Source: Hyphomicrobiales bacterium (GTDB taxonomy: Bacteria > Pseudomonadota > Alphaproteobacteria > Rhizobiales > Aestuariivirgaceae). Taken from it: DNA of 9,109 nucleotides. The position numbers and the translations under genes were made by a program. The notes under the pieces were generated by a model. That model made no database searches and had not been told where the DNA came from. It saw only the letters and a list, made by a program, of their open reading frames with translations. The DNA lies in assembly GCA_014380505.1 (NCBI GenBank), contig JACMJT010000679.1:1-9109 (forward strand), in the 5' to 3' direction. Position 1 is the stretch's first letter; every line of letters starts with the position of its first letter. This document shows positions 1 through 6,041 of the stretch, piece by piece.

Positions 1-1
1 A

Positions 2-148
2 TGGGTTTGGCTTTTCCTCGGCGAAGCATCGCCCCCACAAACCCTCTTGGGCGGTGCTGTGGTTCTCACGGCCCTCGTCGGCCACATCCTCGTCCAATTC
101 CGCAGCAGCACTCAAAGCGATGCGCAGCCGTTCCGGGCCGCGCCGTAA
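2..148 (+). CDS. EamA/DMT-family permease, C-terminal end only
   Basis: This is the last 48 residues of a protein whose start lies left of the window. The frame reads WVWLFLGEASPPQTLLGGAV and continues with a second hydrophobic stretch (VVLTALVGHIL), a short polar tail and a TAA stop. A Trp/Leu-rich helix ending in LGE, then a short P-rich loop, then a GG-containing helix is the usual ending of ten-helix EamA/DMT inner-membrane exporters of small metabolites. Substrate cannot be told from this fragment. Its stop lies 3 bp from the stop of the oppositely oriented GST gene, so the two genes converge. I see no clear terminator hairpin between them. The family call rests on pattern memory from a short piece. 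Confidence 0.65.
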   Translation, partial: WVWLFLGEASPPQTLLGGAVVLTALVGHILVQFRSSTQSDAQPFRAAP

Positions 149-151
149 CGA

Positions 152-847
152 TCACGCCGTGACGGTCGCCGCCGATTGGCCGAACAGTATTTTCCGTTCC
201 TCGTCGGTCATGGGTTTCGAATAGGACGCCGCTACGCCCTCGTAGGCCCGGATGGTGGCGGGCCGCGCAGCGACCCCGTCAAACCAGCGCTTGAGATGCG
301 GAAAATCCGCAATCTTCTGCAAATGGCGCTCGTGGGGCACGATCCAGGGATAGGAGGCCATGTCGGCAATCGAGTATTCGCCGGCGATGAAGTCGCGGCC
401 CGCCAGCCGTTTGTTGAGCACGCCATAGAGGCGGCCTGTCTCGTTGATGTAGCGGTCCATGGCATAGGGAATCTTCTCGGGTGCATATTGGTTGAAATGC
501 CCGTTCTGCCCTGCCATGGGGCCCAGGCCTCCCATCTGCCAGAACAGCCACTGTGAGACCTCCGCTCTGCCCCGCAGATCCTTGGGCATGAACTTGCCGG
601 TCTTCTCCGCGAGATAGAGCAGGATGGCGCCCGACTCGAAGATCGATATCGGAGCACCGCCGTCCGCCGGTTCATTGTCGACAATGGCGGGAATGCGATT
701 GTTCGGCGCAATCTTCAGGAACTCGGGCTTGAATTGGTCGCCCTTGCCGATGTCTATGGGAATGATGCGATACTTCAGGCCCGCCTCTTCCAGAAAAATT
801 GTAATTTTGTGGCCGTTCGGCGTTGCCCAATAATAGAGATCGATCAT
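152..847 (-). CDS. yfcG: YfcG-like glutathione S-transferase / disulfide-bond oxidoreductase
   Basis: A 231-residue cytosolic GST-fold protein. It has an N-terminal thioredoxin-like domain (about 1-87) and an all-helical C-terminal domain (about 95-210). Residues 9-14 read TPNGHK, matching E. coli YfcG, where Thr9 and Asn11 contact glutathione in place of a catalytic Tyr/Ser/Cys. The cis-proline motif (NRIPAI, 50-55) and the glutathione-binding ESGAI (71-75) are present. The stretch WLFWQMGGLGPMAGQN (100-115) and NKRL (145-148) also follow YfcG closely, so the Nu-class, disulfide-reductase type fits better than detoxifying classes. The C terminus is about 15 residues longer than YfcG. The ATG at 847 is the start because homology begins there; only a weak GGTGA-like ribosome site precedes it. 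The gene stands alone, convergent with the permease, under its own promoter with an overlapping palindrome. Natural substrate is unknown. Confidence 0.92.
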   Translation of the reverse strand: MIDLYYWATPNGHKITIFLEEAGLKYRIIPIDIGKGDQFKPEFLKIAPNNRIPAIVDNEPADGGAPISIFESGAILLYLAEKTGKFMPKDLRGRAEVSQWLFWQMGGLGPMAGQNGHFNQYAPEKIPYAMDRYINETGRLYGVLNKRLAGRDFIAGEYSIADMASYPWIVPHERHLQKIADFPHLKRWFDGVAARPATIRAYEGVAASYSKPMTDEERKILFGQSAATVTA

Positions 848-858
848 GTGTCACCGCT

Positions 859-881
859 TATGTAATTAAGTGAATTACATA
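859..881. promoter_or_regulatory. 9-bp perfect inverted repeat, probable repressor operator of the GST gene
   Basis: The arms are TATGTAATT (859-867) and AATTACATA (873-881), separated by AAGTG. The repeat covers the 3' part of the proposed -10 box and the expected transcription start, and ends 11 bp upstream of the GST start codon. This is a typical position for a dimeric repressor. It is AT-rich in GC-rich surroundings and has no T-tract or coding role, so a terminator is unlikely. The arm sequence would suit a MarR- or HxlR-type winged-helix regulator, but that is a guess. No regulator gene is in the window. Confidence 0.6.
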
Positions 882-906
882 TATTGAAGCTGTAGCCCTC
901 ATTCAA
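878..906 (-). promoter_or_regulatory. Sigma-70-type promoter of the GST gene
   Basis: On the minus strand, TTGAAT (901-906, -35) is followed by exactly 17 bp and then TATATG (878-883, -10). Each box matches consensus at 4 of 6 positions. Transcription would begin near 871, giving a leader of about 24 nt before the ATG at 847. The -10 box runs into the right arm of the 859-881 inverted repeat. Confidence 0.5.
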
Positions 907-932
907 TAGGAGTTGCCCGGCCCCATAAACAA

Positions 933-962
933 ATCCGGCGCCACCCTGGGGTGGCGCCGGAT
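933..962 (-). terminator. Rho-independent terminator of the DUF6600 repeat gene
   Basis: The arms ATCCGGCGCCACCC (933-946) and GGGTGGCGCCGGAT (949-962) are perfectly complementary over 14 bp around a two-base centre (in practice a slightly shorter stem with a 4-nt loop). Read on the minus strand, the stem is followed by TTTGTTTAT, an adequate U-tract. It lies 30 bp past the TAA at 992-994. On the plus strand no T-run follows, so it acts leftward. It also separates this transcript from the GST promoter just beyond. Confidence 0.85.
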
Positions 963-991
963 CATCATTACTTCAGTTCGTCCCAGCGTGC

Positions 992-2374
992 TTATTGGGG
1001 CTCTTCTTCCACGACTTTCTTTTTCTTGCCGGTTTGCGCCGCTTCTTCTTCGACCTGACCTTCAGCGGACAACGCCTCGGTCTCCTTCACTTTCTTCTTC
1101 TTGCCAGATTGAGCCTGGGCTTCCGTCTCGACGGCGGCATCGCCGCTTTGCTCGGCCTTCACCTTCTTCTTGCCGGTCTGGGCATCGGCGTCAGTCTCCA
1201 CGGCAACATCGCCGCTTTGCTCCGCCTTCACCTTTTTCTTGCCGGTTTGAACTTCGGCATCGGCATCGGTCTCCACGGCAACATCGCCGCTTTGCTCCGC
1301 ATTTACCTTTTTCTTACCGGTCTGGGCATCGGCGTCAGCTTCCACGGCAACGTCACCGCTTTGCTCGGCCTTTGCTTTCTTCTTGCCGGTCTGGGCATCG
1401 GCATCAGCTTCCACGGCAACGTCACCGCTTTGCTCGGCCTTCGCCTTCTTCTTGCCCGTCTGGGCGTCGGCATCGGCATCGGTTTCCACGGCAACATCGC
1501 CGCTTTGCCCGGTTTCGCCGGTCTGCTCGGCCTGATCGCCGGACTTATCCTTCTTCACGTCTTTGACTTCTGTGACCTTCGGGGGCTTTGCATCCCCTTC
1601 GGCTTCCACTTCGCCGGTGAACGCGGTCACCTCACCAGATTTGGTATCTGGATTGTCGGACTCCTTGATATCGACTTTCTTGACCTTCTTGCCGGATTTT
1701 TCCTCGATGTAGTTGATCTCGATGACATTGTTCACAATGATATTGTTCTCAACCTCGACGTTGCCGGCAAATTCCGCTTCCCGGACGAGCCGTCTGCGGC
1801 GGTCATTATCCTTGATAATGACAACGTCCAGGTCGATCGCCAGGAAACTCTGCGTCGGCACGACGTTCCAGTAGTGGTCGGGCATGGTATCAAAGTCGAA
1901 GGCGACTGAAAATTCGGCATCACCACCGCGTCTGCCACGACCTGGAGGCAACGGCGCCCAAGCCACATGGTCGCCGCTGCGGCGCCAGCTTACCCAAGCC
2001 GGAGCCCAACGGCTGCCGGGCACCCAGTACCAGCCGATATCCTCGCCGTGACCCCAGCGGCCGTAGTGATAGGTGGCCCAGCCGAACGGCTCATCGGATA
2101 CCCACGTCCAGCCGTAACGGTTGGTATAAATCCAGTGGCCGTCGGTGTAGGGCCGCCAGTTACGGTCCCTTCTAGACGGCACGAAAACATAGGCGTCATC
2201 GTACGACACCCAATCCCCATCCGATCCCAAGCCATCGTAAAACAGCGAAAAACTGATGTTGGTAGCGGCTTGGGCCGGTGCGATCAGGTTCCAACTCACG
2301 GGCGTTGAAACTGGAACAACAATGGCGAGCGCGGCGAGGGCTGCCGAGCTTGCAAGCAAGGAAGTGTATTTCAT
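992..2374 (-). CDS. Exported DUF6600-type protein with a C-terminal acidic/Lys tandem-repeat tail
   Basis: A 460-residue protein. Residues 1-36 are a Sec signal peptide: MKYTS, a hydrophobic core, and cleavage after APAQA. Residues about 54-145 are Trp/Tyr/Gly-rich with the series GHWIYTNRYGWTWVS, EPFGWATYHYGRW, GWYWVPG, WAPAWVSWR and VAWAPLPPG, the pattern of DUF6600 (BcpO-like WxxGxW) proteins. Residues 155-225 hold an NN-rich segment (ENNIIVNNVIEINYI). A linker of mixed charge leads to six repeats of 23-25 residues (288-430, consensus AEQSGDVAVETDADAQTGKKKVK plus variants), then a degenerate seventh ending VVEEEPQ. No membrane anchor is visible after the signal peptide, so a periplasmic or secreted product is inferred; the function is unknown. 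The ATG at 2374 was chosen over one at 2440 because the signal peptide begins there, AGGGA lies 9 nt upstream, and the earlier ATG lies upstream of a promoter candidate. A strong terminator follows. Confidence 0.85.
   Translation of the reverse strand: MKYTSLLASSAALAALAIVVPVSTPVSWNLIAPAQAATNISFSLFYDGLGSDGDWVSYDDAYVFVPSRRDRNWRPYTDGHWIYTNRYGWTWVSDEPFGWATYHYGRWGHGEDIGWYWVPGSRWAPAWVSWRRSGDHVAWAPLPPGRGRRGGDAEFSVAFDFDTMPDHYWNVVPTQSFLAIDLDVVIIKDNDRRRRLVREAEFAGNVEVENNIIVNNVIEINYIEEKSGKKVKKVDIKESDNPDTKSGEVTAFTGEVEAEGDAKPPKVTEVKDVKKDKSGDQAEQTGETGQSGDVAVETDADADAQTGKKKAKAEQSGDVAVEADADAQTGKKKAKAEQSGDVAVEADADAQTGKKKVNAEQSGDVAVETDADAEVQTGKKKVKAEQSGDVAVETDADAQTGKKKVKAEQSGDAAVETEAQAQSGKKKKVKETEALSAEGQVEEEAAQTGKKKKVVEEEPQ
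995..1513 (-). repeat. Tandem 69-75 bp coding repeats (six good units plus one degenerate)
   Basis: In gene order the units are 1439-1513 (75 bp), 1370-1438 (69), 1301-1369 (69), 1226-1300 (75), 1157-1225 (69) and 1085-1156 (72). A decayed unit fills 995-1084. Units 2 and 3 differ at only 6 of 69 bases by my hand alignment, so duplication at the DNA level is recent. All length differences are multiples of three, so the frame is kept. Each unit encodes an acidic half (SGDVAVE-DADA) and a basic half (QTGKKKxK). Confidence 0.9.
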
Positions 2375-2383
2375 GGCGGGATG

Positions 2384-2413
2384 TCCCTTGTAGACGGTTG
2401 ACGTCTCTAGGGA
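2384..2413 (-). promoter_or_regulatory. Stem-loop covering the ribosome binding site of the DUF6600 gene
   Basis: On the minus strand the outer arms TCCCT (2409-2413) and AGGGA (2384-2388) enclose inner arms AGACG (2402-2406) and CGTCT (2392-2396) with loop TCAAC. This gives ten base pairs with a small internal loop. AGGGA is the only Shine-Dalgarno-like sequence for the ATG at 2374 (9-nt spacing), so the fold would hide it. It lacks a U-tract and is not a terminator. Whether the outer arm is transcribed depends on the start site. Confidence 0.4.
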
Positions 2414-2437
2414 ATGATGGGGGCACTTGATGGTTCC
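2413..2437 (-). promoter_or_regulatory. EcfG-like (general stress sigma factor) promoter candidate
   Basis: On the minus strand GGAAC (2433-2437, extended to GGAACC) is followed by 16 bp and CATT (2413-2416). The alphaproteobacterial EcfG consensus, from memory, is GGAAC-N16/17-CGTT, so there is one mismatch in the -10 box. A start near 2406 would leave about 31 nt of leader before the ATG at 2374. No better sigma-70 site was seen in the 93 bp between this gene and the DAHP synthase stop. Confidence 0.4.
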
Positions 2438-2467
2438 CAAATCAATTGTGACGATTTTGGGGCGGGG

Positions 2468-3865
2468 CTATTCCGCGGCTTCCGCAGCCTCTTCGTCGTC
2501 GGTCTTGGGACGCGACGCCATTTCCTTCTTTATTTCCTCGGCTACGAGGAAAGAGAGTTCAAGGGCCTGGGTGGCGTTGAGGCGCGGATCGCAGAAGGTG
2601 TGATAGCGGTCGTTCAGATCCTCATCGCGGAGCGCCCTGACGCCGCCGGTGCATTCGGTCACGTCCTTGCCGGTCATCTCCACATGGATGCCGCCGGCGT
2701 GGGTGCCTTCAGCCTGATGCACGCCCATGAAGCGCCGGACTTCCGCTAGAATAGCGTCGAAGGGCCTCGTCTTGTACCCGCTGGTGGCAACGATGGTATT
2801 GCCGTGCATGGGATCGCACGACCACACGGCGACGCGGCCTTCGCGCTTCACCGCTCGGATCAGCTCGGGCAAATGTTTCTCTACCTTGTCGGCGCCGAAG
2901 CGGCCGATGAGCGTGAGGCGGCCTGGCTCGTTGTCAGGGTTCAGCTTGTCGATGAGGCGGATCAACTCGTCGGCCTTCAGCGTCGGGCCGCACTTGAGGC
3001 CAATGGGATTGCGGATGCCGCGGCAGAATTCGACATGGGCATGGTCGTGCTGGCGGGTGCGGTCGCCGATCCACAGCATGTGGCCCGACGTCGCGTACCA
3101 GTCGCCGCTGGTTGAATCGACGCGGGTCAGCGCCTGCTCGTAGCCGAGGAGCAGCGCCTCATGGCTGGTGAAAAAATCCGTGGTGCGCAGTTGCGGCGCT
3201 GAATCGGCATTGATGCCGCAGGCCCGCATGAAGCCCAGGGCTTCCGTGATGCGGTCCGACAGTTCCTGGTAACGCTCGAAGGCGGGTGAATCCTTGATAT
3301 AGCCCAATGTCCACTTGTGGACGTGCTCGAGGTTGGCGTAGCCGCCTTGCGCGAACGCCCGCAGCAGGTTGAGGGTTGCCGCCGACTGGCGATAGGCCAT
3401 GATCTGGCGTTCCGGATCGGGCTTCCGCGCCTCCAGTACCGCCTCCGGCGCATTGATGATATCGCCCCTATAGGTCGGGTATTCGATGCCGCCAACGGTT
3501 TCGGTAGGGTTCGAGCGGGGTTTGGCGAACTGGCCGGCGATCCGGCCCACTTTCACCACCGGCTGGCCGCCCGCGAACGTCAGCACCACCGACATCTGCA
3601 AAAAGACGCGGAAGAAATCGCGGATATTGTCGGCGGAATGTTCAGCGAAGCTTTCGGCGCAATCGCCGCCCTGGAGCAGAATGCCCTTGCCTTCGGCGAC
3701 CTTGGCGAGCTTGCGCTTCAGCTTTCTCGCCTCACCGGCAAAAACCAATGGCGGATAGCCCGCCAATTGCTTCTCGACATTGGCCAGCTTCGCCTTTTCG
3801 TCATACTCCGGCACCTGCACAATGGGGAAATTGCGCCAGCTGTCAGGCGTCCAGTTCATCAACAT
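2468..3865 (-). CDS. 3-deoxy-7-phosphoheptulonate (DAHP) synthase, class II
   Basis: This 465-residue cytosolic enzyme condenses phosphoenolpyruvate with erythrose 4-phosphate, the first step of the shikimate pathway. Class II signatures are all present: [11 protein letters not shown] (63-73), [14 protein letters not shown] (105-118), YRGDIIN (132-138), NPIGLKCGP (286-294), [10 protein letters not shown] (348-357) and [13 protein letters not shown] (396-408). The divalent-metal ligands known for class II enzymes map to Cys69, His354, Glu396 and Asp426. Length is close to the M. tuberculosis enzyme (462), so it is of the long class II type. Symbol use varies for this class (aroF/aroG), so none is given. 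The start at 3865 is preferred over the longest frame at 3907: GGAG lies 7 nt upstream, and family homology begins at NWTPDSWR, two residues in. The C terminus is a short acidic Ala/Glu tail. No neighbouring aromatic-pathway gene is present. I could not assign a promoter. Confidence 0.95.
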   Translation of the reverse strand: MLMNWTPDSWRNFPIVQVPEYDEKAKLANVEKQLAGYPPLVFAGEARKLKRKLAKVAEGKGILLQGGDCAESFAEHSADNIRDFFRVFLQMSVVLTFAGGQPVVKVGRIAGQFAKPRSNPTETVGGIEYPTYRGDIINAPEAVLEARKPDPERQIMAYRQSAATLNLLRAFAQGGYANLEHVHKWTLGYIKDSPAFERYQELSDRITEALGFMRACGINADSAPQLRTTDFFTSHEALLLGYEQALTRVDSTSGDWYATSGHMLWIGDRTRQHDHAHVEFCRGIRNPIGLKCGPTLKADELIRLIDKLNPDNEPGRLTLIGRFGADKVEKHLPELIRAVKREGRVAVWSCDPMHGNTIVATSGYKTRPFDAILAEVRRFMGVHQAEGTHAGGIHVEMTGKDVTECTGGVRALRDEDLNDRYHTFCDPRLNATQALELSFLVAEEIKKEMASRPKTDDEEAAEAAE

Positions 3866-3968
3866 CGACTTACTCCAAAACGGCGCGGGTCTAGGACCAA
3901 GCCGCAATTTACCACGTTTATCGGGCTTTTACACGCCCGGCCCCAGGGAAGCCAGTGGGCCGCTTTCT

Positions 3969-4018
3969 GAAACCGAAAGTTAACCGGTTTCCGCGAGACT
4001 GGCGCGGGATTGGTTAAC
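3969..4018. promoter_or_regulatory. Intergenic inverted repeats with paired GTTAACC motifs
   Basis: Between the divergent DAHP synthase and the small membrane-protein gene, GAAACCG (3969-3975) and CGGTTTC (3985-3991) form a 7-bp inverted repeat. GTTAACC (3979-3985) and GGTTAAC (4012-4018) are a second inverted pair, with 26 bp between them. TTAACC resembles half of the alphaproteobacterial CtrA site (TTAA-N7-TTAA), but the spacing does not fit a full site. Its location just upstream of the GTG at 4045 suggests regulation; the evidence is weak. Confidence 0.2.
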
Positions 4019-4044
4019 AGGCCGTAGCAAAACGAGTAGACGCC

Positions 4045-4305
4045 GTGTTCGATTTCCTTCTGAACGCCCCTTGGCATCATATCTACAATTTTTTTGCCGA
4101 CGGCAACCCGCCGCTGGCGATCCGCCTTTTGATTCTCAATACGATGTTCTTCATCCTTTTCGCCTATCGGCGGGCCCGCGGGATTCCGACGATGAACGCG
4201 AAAGCAGCCGTGCGCGTTCAAAGTTTTCTGATCGCCGCCAATGCGCTGATTTTGTTCGAGCCCGAAATCCGCGCCGGCCTCCACCATATCGACCGTCTCA
4301 TTTGA
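4045..4305 (+). CDS. Small conserved-type membrane protein, function unknown
   Basis: An 86-residue protein starting with GTG. Residues 23-41 (PLAIRLLILNTMFFILFAY) form a good transmembrane helix followed by a positive cluster (RRARG, 42-46), so the C-terminal part probably faces the cytoplasm. Residues 58-71 (VQSFLIAANALILF) are a second hydrophobic stretch that may be a helix or membrane-surface segment. The N-terminal APWHHIYNFFADGNPP has an unusual His/aromatic composition and looks like conserved alphaproteobacterial hypothetical proteins I recall, but I cannot name a family. The ribosome site is weak (GAG about 10 nt upstream). The gene is divergent from DAHP synthase (179 bp apart), and its stop overlaps the DUF2093 stop by 8 bp on the other strand. 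It reads as protein across its whole length, and the antisense frame here has no recognisable features. Confidence 0.7.
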   Translation: MFDFLLNAPWHHIYNFFADGNPPLAIRLLILNTMFFILFAYRRARGIPTMNAKAAVRVQSFLIAANALILFEPEIRAGLHHIDRLI

Positions 4306-4516
4306 GGCTCTTGAGAAGCTCGGCGAAGGCCACCTCGGCAGAGCGGTAAGGCGCCTGCCTCTCGACATTCCAGTACCGCAGGCTGTCGAGCCGGATCGGA
4401 TCGCCCGTCACCGCGCATCGCACGAACTCGCCCTCGCGAACCACCTGAAAATCGGCATCGAGATAGCGGAGCCTGGCCTCGCGGGACTGGGGCAGAAGCG
4501 GATCAAGGAAGTTCAT
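4298..4516 (-). CDS. DUF2093 family protein
   Basis: A 72-residue soluble protein with the DUF2093 pattern: RYLDADFQVV (17-26), FVRCAVTGDPI (31-41) and LRYWNVERQAPY (46-57). Function is not known; the single Cys34 and the CAVTG motif are family hallmarks. It follows xseA on the same strand, a linkage I recall from several Rhizobiales, so co-transcription is likely. Two starts are possible. The ATG at 4516 gives the usual family length and begins right before the conserved block, but lacks a ribosome site. A GTG at 4558 adds 14 residues (MHLQIRGETRYLGP) and lies 15 bp after the xseA stop, with GAAGGG too close to be ideal. I prefer 4516 on homology grounds. The stop overlaps that of the rightward membrane-protein gene by 8 bp. 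Confidence 0.85.
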   Translation of the reverse strand: MNFLDPLLPQSREARLRYLDADFQVVREGEFVRCAVTGDPIRLDSLRYWNVERQAPYRSAEVAFAELLKSLK

Positions 4517-4573
4517 GGGGCCAAGATAGCGGGTTTCGCCGCGGATTTGAAGGTGCACCCTTCGAGGAAGCCT

Positions 4574-5974
4574 CTAAAACAGCGAGCCCTGCTTGGGTTT
4601 GCTGTCTTCGCGCACATTCACCCGGCCATCCGCGAATTCCACGGCAAGTTGCTGGGCTGGTTTCACCGCCGACGCCGAATGCACCGGCAGACCCTTGGTG
4701 TCGCGCACCACTGCGAAGCCCCGTTGCAGCACCGACTTGTATGACAGCGAGGTCAACAGCTTAAAAGTGCTTTCCAGTTTCTGCCGCTTGAAATCGGCAA
4801 TGCGAAACAGGGACTGTGCATTGCGTTGCGCCAGTTCAGTCAAGCGCTTGCGATCATTGCCCATTGTATTTCTGACGGCTTTGAGCGACAGGCGGCCGGA
4901 GACGCGTTCGAATCTGGCGCGATGCGATTGCGTATTGGCCCGAAGCGCCTGCACCAGCCGTCCAGCGGCAGTATCGTGGCGCTGGCGGGCCAGCGCCAAA
5001 ATTTCCTCGGGGCGCGGCAACGCCCGTCCGGCTGCTCGCACCCGGGTTTCACGCTCCTCCATGCCGCGCCGCCAGCACCGCTCGTGGCGGGCGGCAAGCG
5101 AGGCAATCTGCGCCACAAGCTCGATCCGCACCGGCACGGCGCGCTCGGCGGCAGCCGTCGGCGTGGGTGCCCGCCAATCGGATACATGGTCGATCAGCGT
5201 CGTATCGGTCTCATGGCCCACGGCTGAAATCAGGGGGATTTGGCTTGCCGCCACGGCTCGCACCACGATCTCATCATTGAAGCCCCAGAGGTCTTCCAGC
5301 GAACCGCCGCCCCTCGCCACGATGATGAGATCGGGGCCTGGGCTCATGCGGTTGAAGCCGGCAATGGCGGCTGCCACTTCAGCGGCGCTGGTTTCGCCCT
5401 GCACGCGCACCGGCCAGACGATCACATGGCGGGGAAAGCGGTCCTTGAGGCGATGCAGGATATCGCGGATCACAGCACCCGTGGGCGAAGTCACAATGCC
5501 GATCACCGTCGGCAGGAACGGAAGGGGTTTCTTGCGGGCGGAGTCAAACAGGCCTTCGGCGGCAAGCTTTTTCTTGCGCTCCTCCAGCAGCGCCATGAGA
5601 GCGCCGGCGCCCGCGGGCTCGACGCTCTCAACGACGATCTGGTAGGTGGATTTGCCGGGATAGGACGTGATCTTGCCCGTGACGACCACTTCCAGCCCCT
5701 CCTGCATCTTGGATCGCAGTTTGGCGAACGTGCTACGCCAGATCACCGCATCGAGCTTGGCGCCAGCGTCCTTGATGCAGAAATAACAGTGGCCGGAGGA
5801 ATGGGCGCCCCGGAAACCGGATATTTCGCCCCTCACCCGCACATGGCCGAACGTCTCTTCCAGCGTGCGTTTGAGCGCATGGGAAATCTCCGTGACCGAG
5901 TATTCCCCGATATTCGGCTTTGTACCCTCGCGGATTTCGCCGGTTTCGGGATCATGGTCCGAGATATTGGACAT
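4574..5974 (-). CDS. xseA: Exodeoxyribonuclease VII large subunit
   Basis: A 466-residue catalytic subunit of exonuclease VII, which degrades single-stranded DNA from both ends in repair and recombination; it acts with several copies of small subunit XseB, not encoded here. The order matches the family: an OB-fold domain (about 24-117, with [18 protein letters not shown] at 48-65), then the catalytic domain with [14 protein letters not shown] (159-172), [12 protein letters not shown] (219-230) and [16 protein letters not shown] (251-266). Next comes a long charged helical region (about 285-405) expected to form the coiled-coil arm that binds XseB, then the conserved closing [15 protein letters not shown] (411-425). 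Length compares with 456 for E. coli. The ATG at 5974 has CGGAA 8 nt upstream. DUF2093 follows; purD is divergent with 67 bp between the starts. Confidence 0.97.
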   Translation of the reverse strand: MSNISDHDPETGEIREGTKPNIGEYSVTEISHALKRTLEETFGHVRVRGEISGFRGAHSSGHCYFCIKDAGAKLDAVIWRSTFAKLRSKMQEGLEVVVTGKITSYPGKSTYQIVVESVEPAGAGALMALLEERKKKLAAEGLFDSARKKPLPFLPTVIGIVTSPTGAVIRDILHRLKDRFPRHVIVWPVRVQGETSAAEVAAAIAGFNRMSPGPDLIIVARGGGSLEDLWGFNDEIVVRAVAASQIPLISAVGHETDTTLIDHVSDWRAPTPTAAAERAVPVRIELVAQIASLAARHERCWRRGMEERETRVRAAGRALPRPEEILALARQRHDTAAGRLVQALRANTQSHRARFERVSGRLSLKAVRNTMGNDRKRLTELAQRNAQSLFRIADFKRQKLESTFKLLTSLSYKSVLQRGFAVVRDTKGLPVHSASAVKPAQQLAVEFADGRVNVREDSKPKQGSLF

Positions 5975-5988
5975 CTGTCATTCCGTTC

Positions 5989-6008
5989 TTTGATTCTTGA
6001 GTATCAAA
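5989..6008. promoter_or_regulatory. Short inverted repeat in the xseA-purD divergent region
   Basis: TTTGAT (5989-5994) and ATCAAA (6003-6008) are perfect 6-bp arms around 8 bp, 15 bp upstream of the xseA start and 33 bp upstream of the purD start. Most bases between the arms and around the centre are AT-rich. It could be an operator shared by both genes or chance; no clear -35/-10 pair was found in either direction. Confidence 0.2.
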
Positions 6009-6041
6009 TGCGAGAAGGCGGCGAAAGGCAAGGTTTCGCTC

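Noticed and set aside
1..148. Frame-1 reading starting with ATG at position 1
   Set aside because: Its product is Arg/Pro/Cys-rich and unlike any protein; the second frame gives a convincing permease C terminus.
913..1566. Rightward open frame rich in RHRRFA/PSPSS repeats
   Set aside because: Low-complexity shadow of the same repeats; it also starts just before the 14-bp terminator hairpin and crosses it.
995..1909. Long rightward open frame (304 codons) antisense to the repeat gene, Leu/Phe/Gly-rich and membrane-like
   Set aside because: It is the mirror of the repeat-tail codons, which lack stops in this frame because of their composition. The minus-strand product has a signal peptide, a recognised domain, a ribosome site and a terminator.
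3917..3940. CGGGC/GCCCG hairpin upstream of DAHP synthase considered as an attenuator
   Set aside because: The stem is only 5 bp, no leader peptide with Phe/Tyr/Trp codons or U-tract was found, so it is probably chance in GC-rich DNA.
3859..4368. Leftward 169-codon frame over the divergent spacer and membrane-protein gene
   Set aside because: No domain pattern, runs antisense through a frame with a clear transmembrane helix, and covers the DAHP synthase start and ribosome site.
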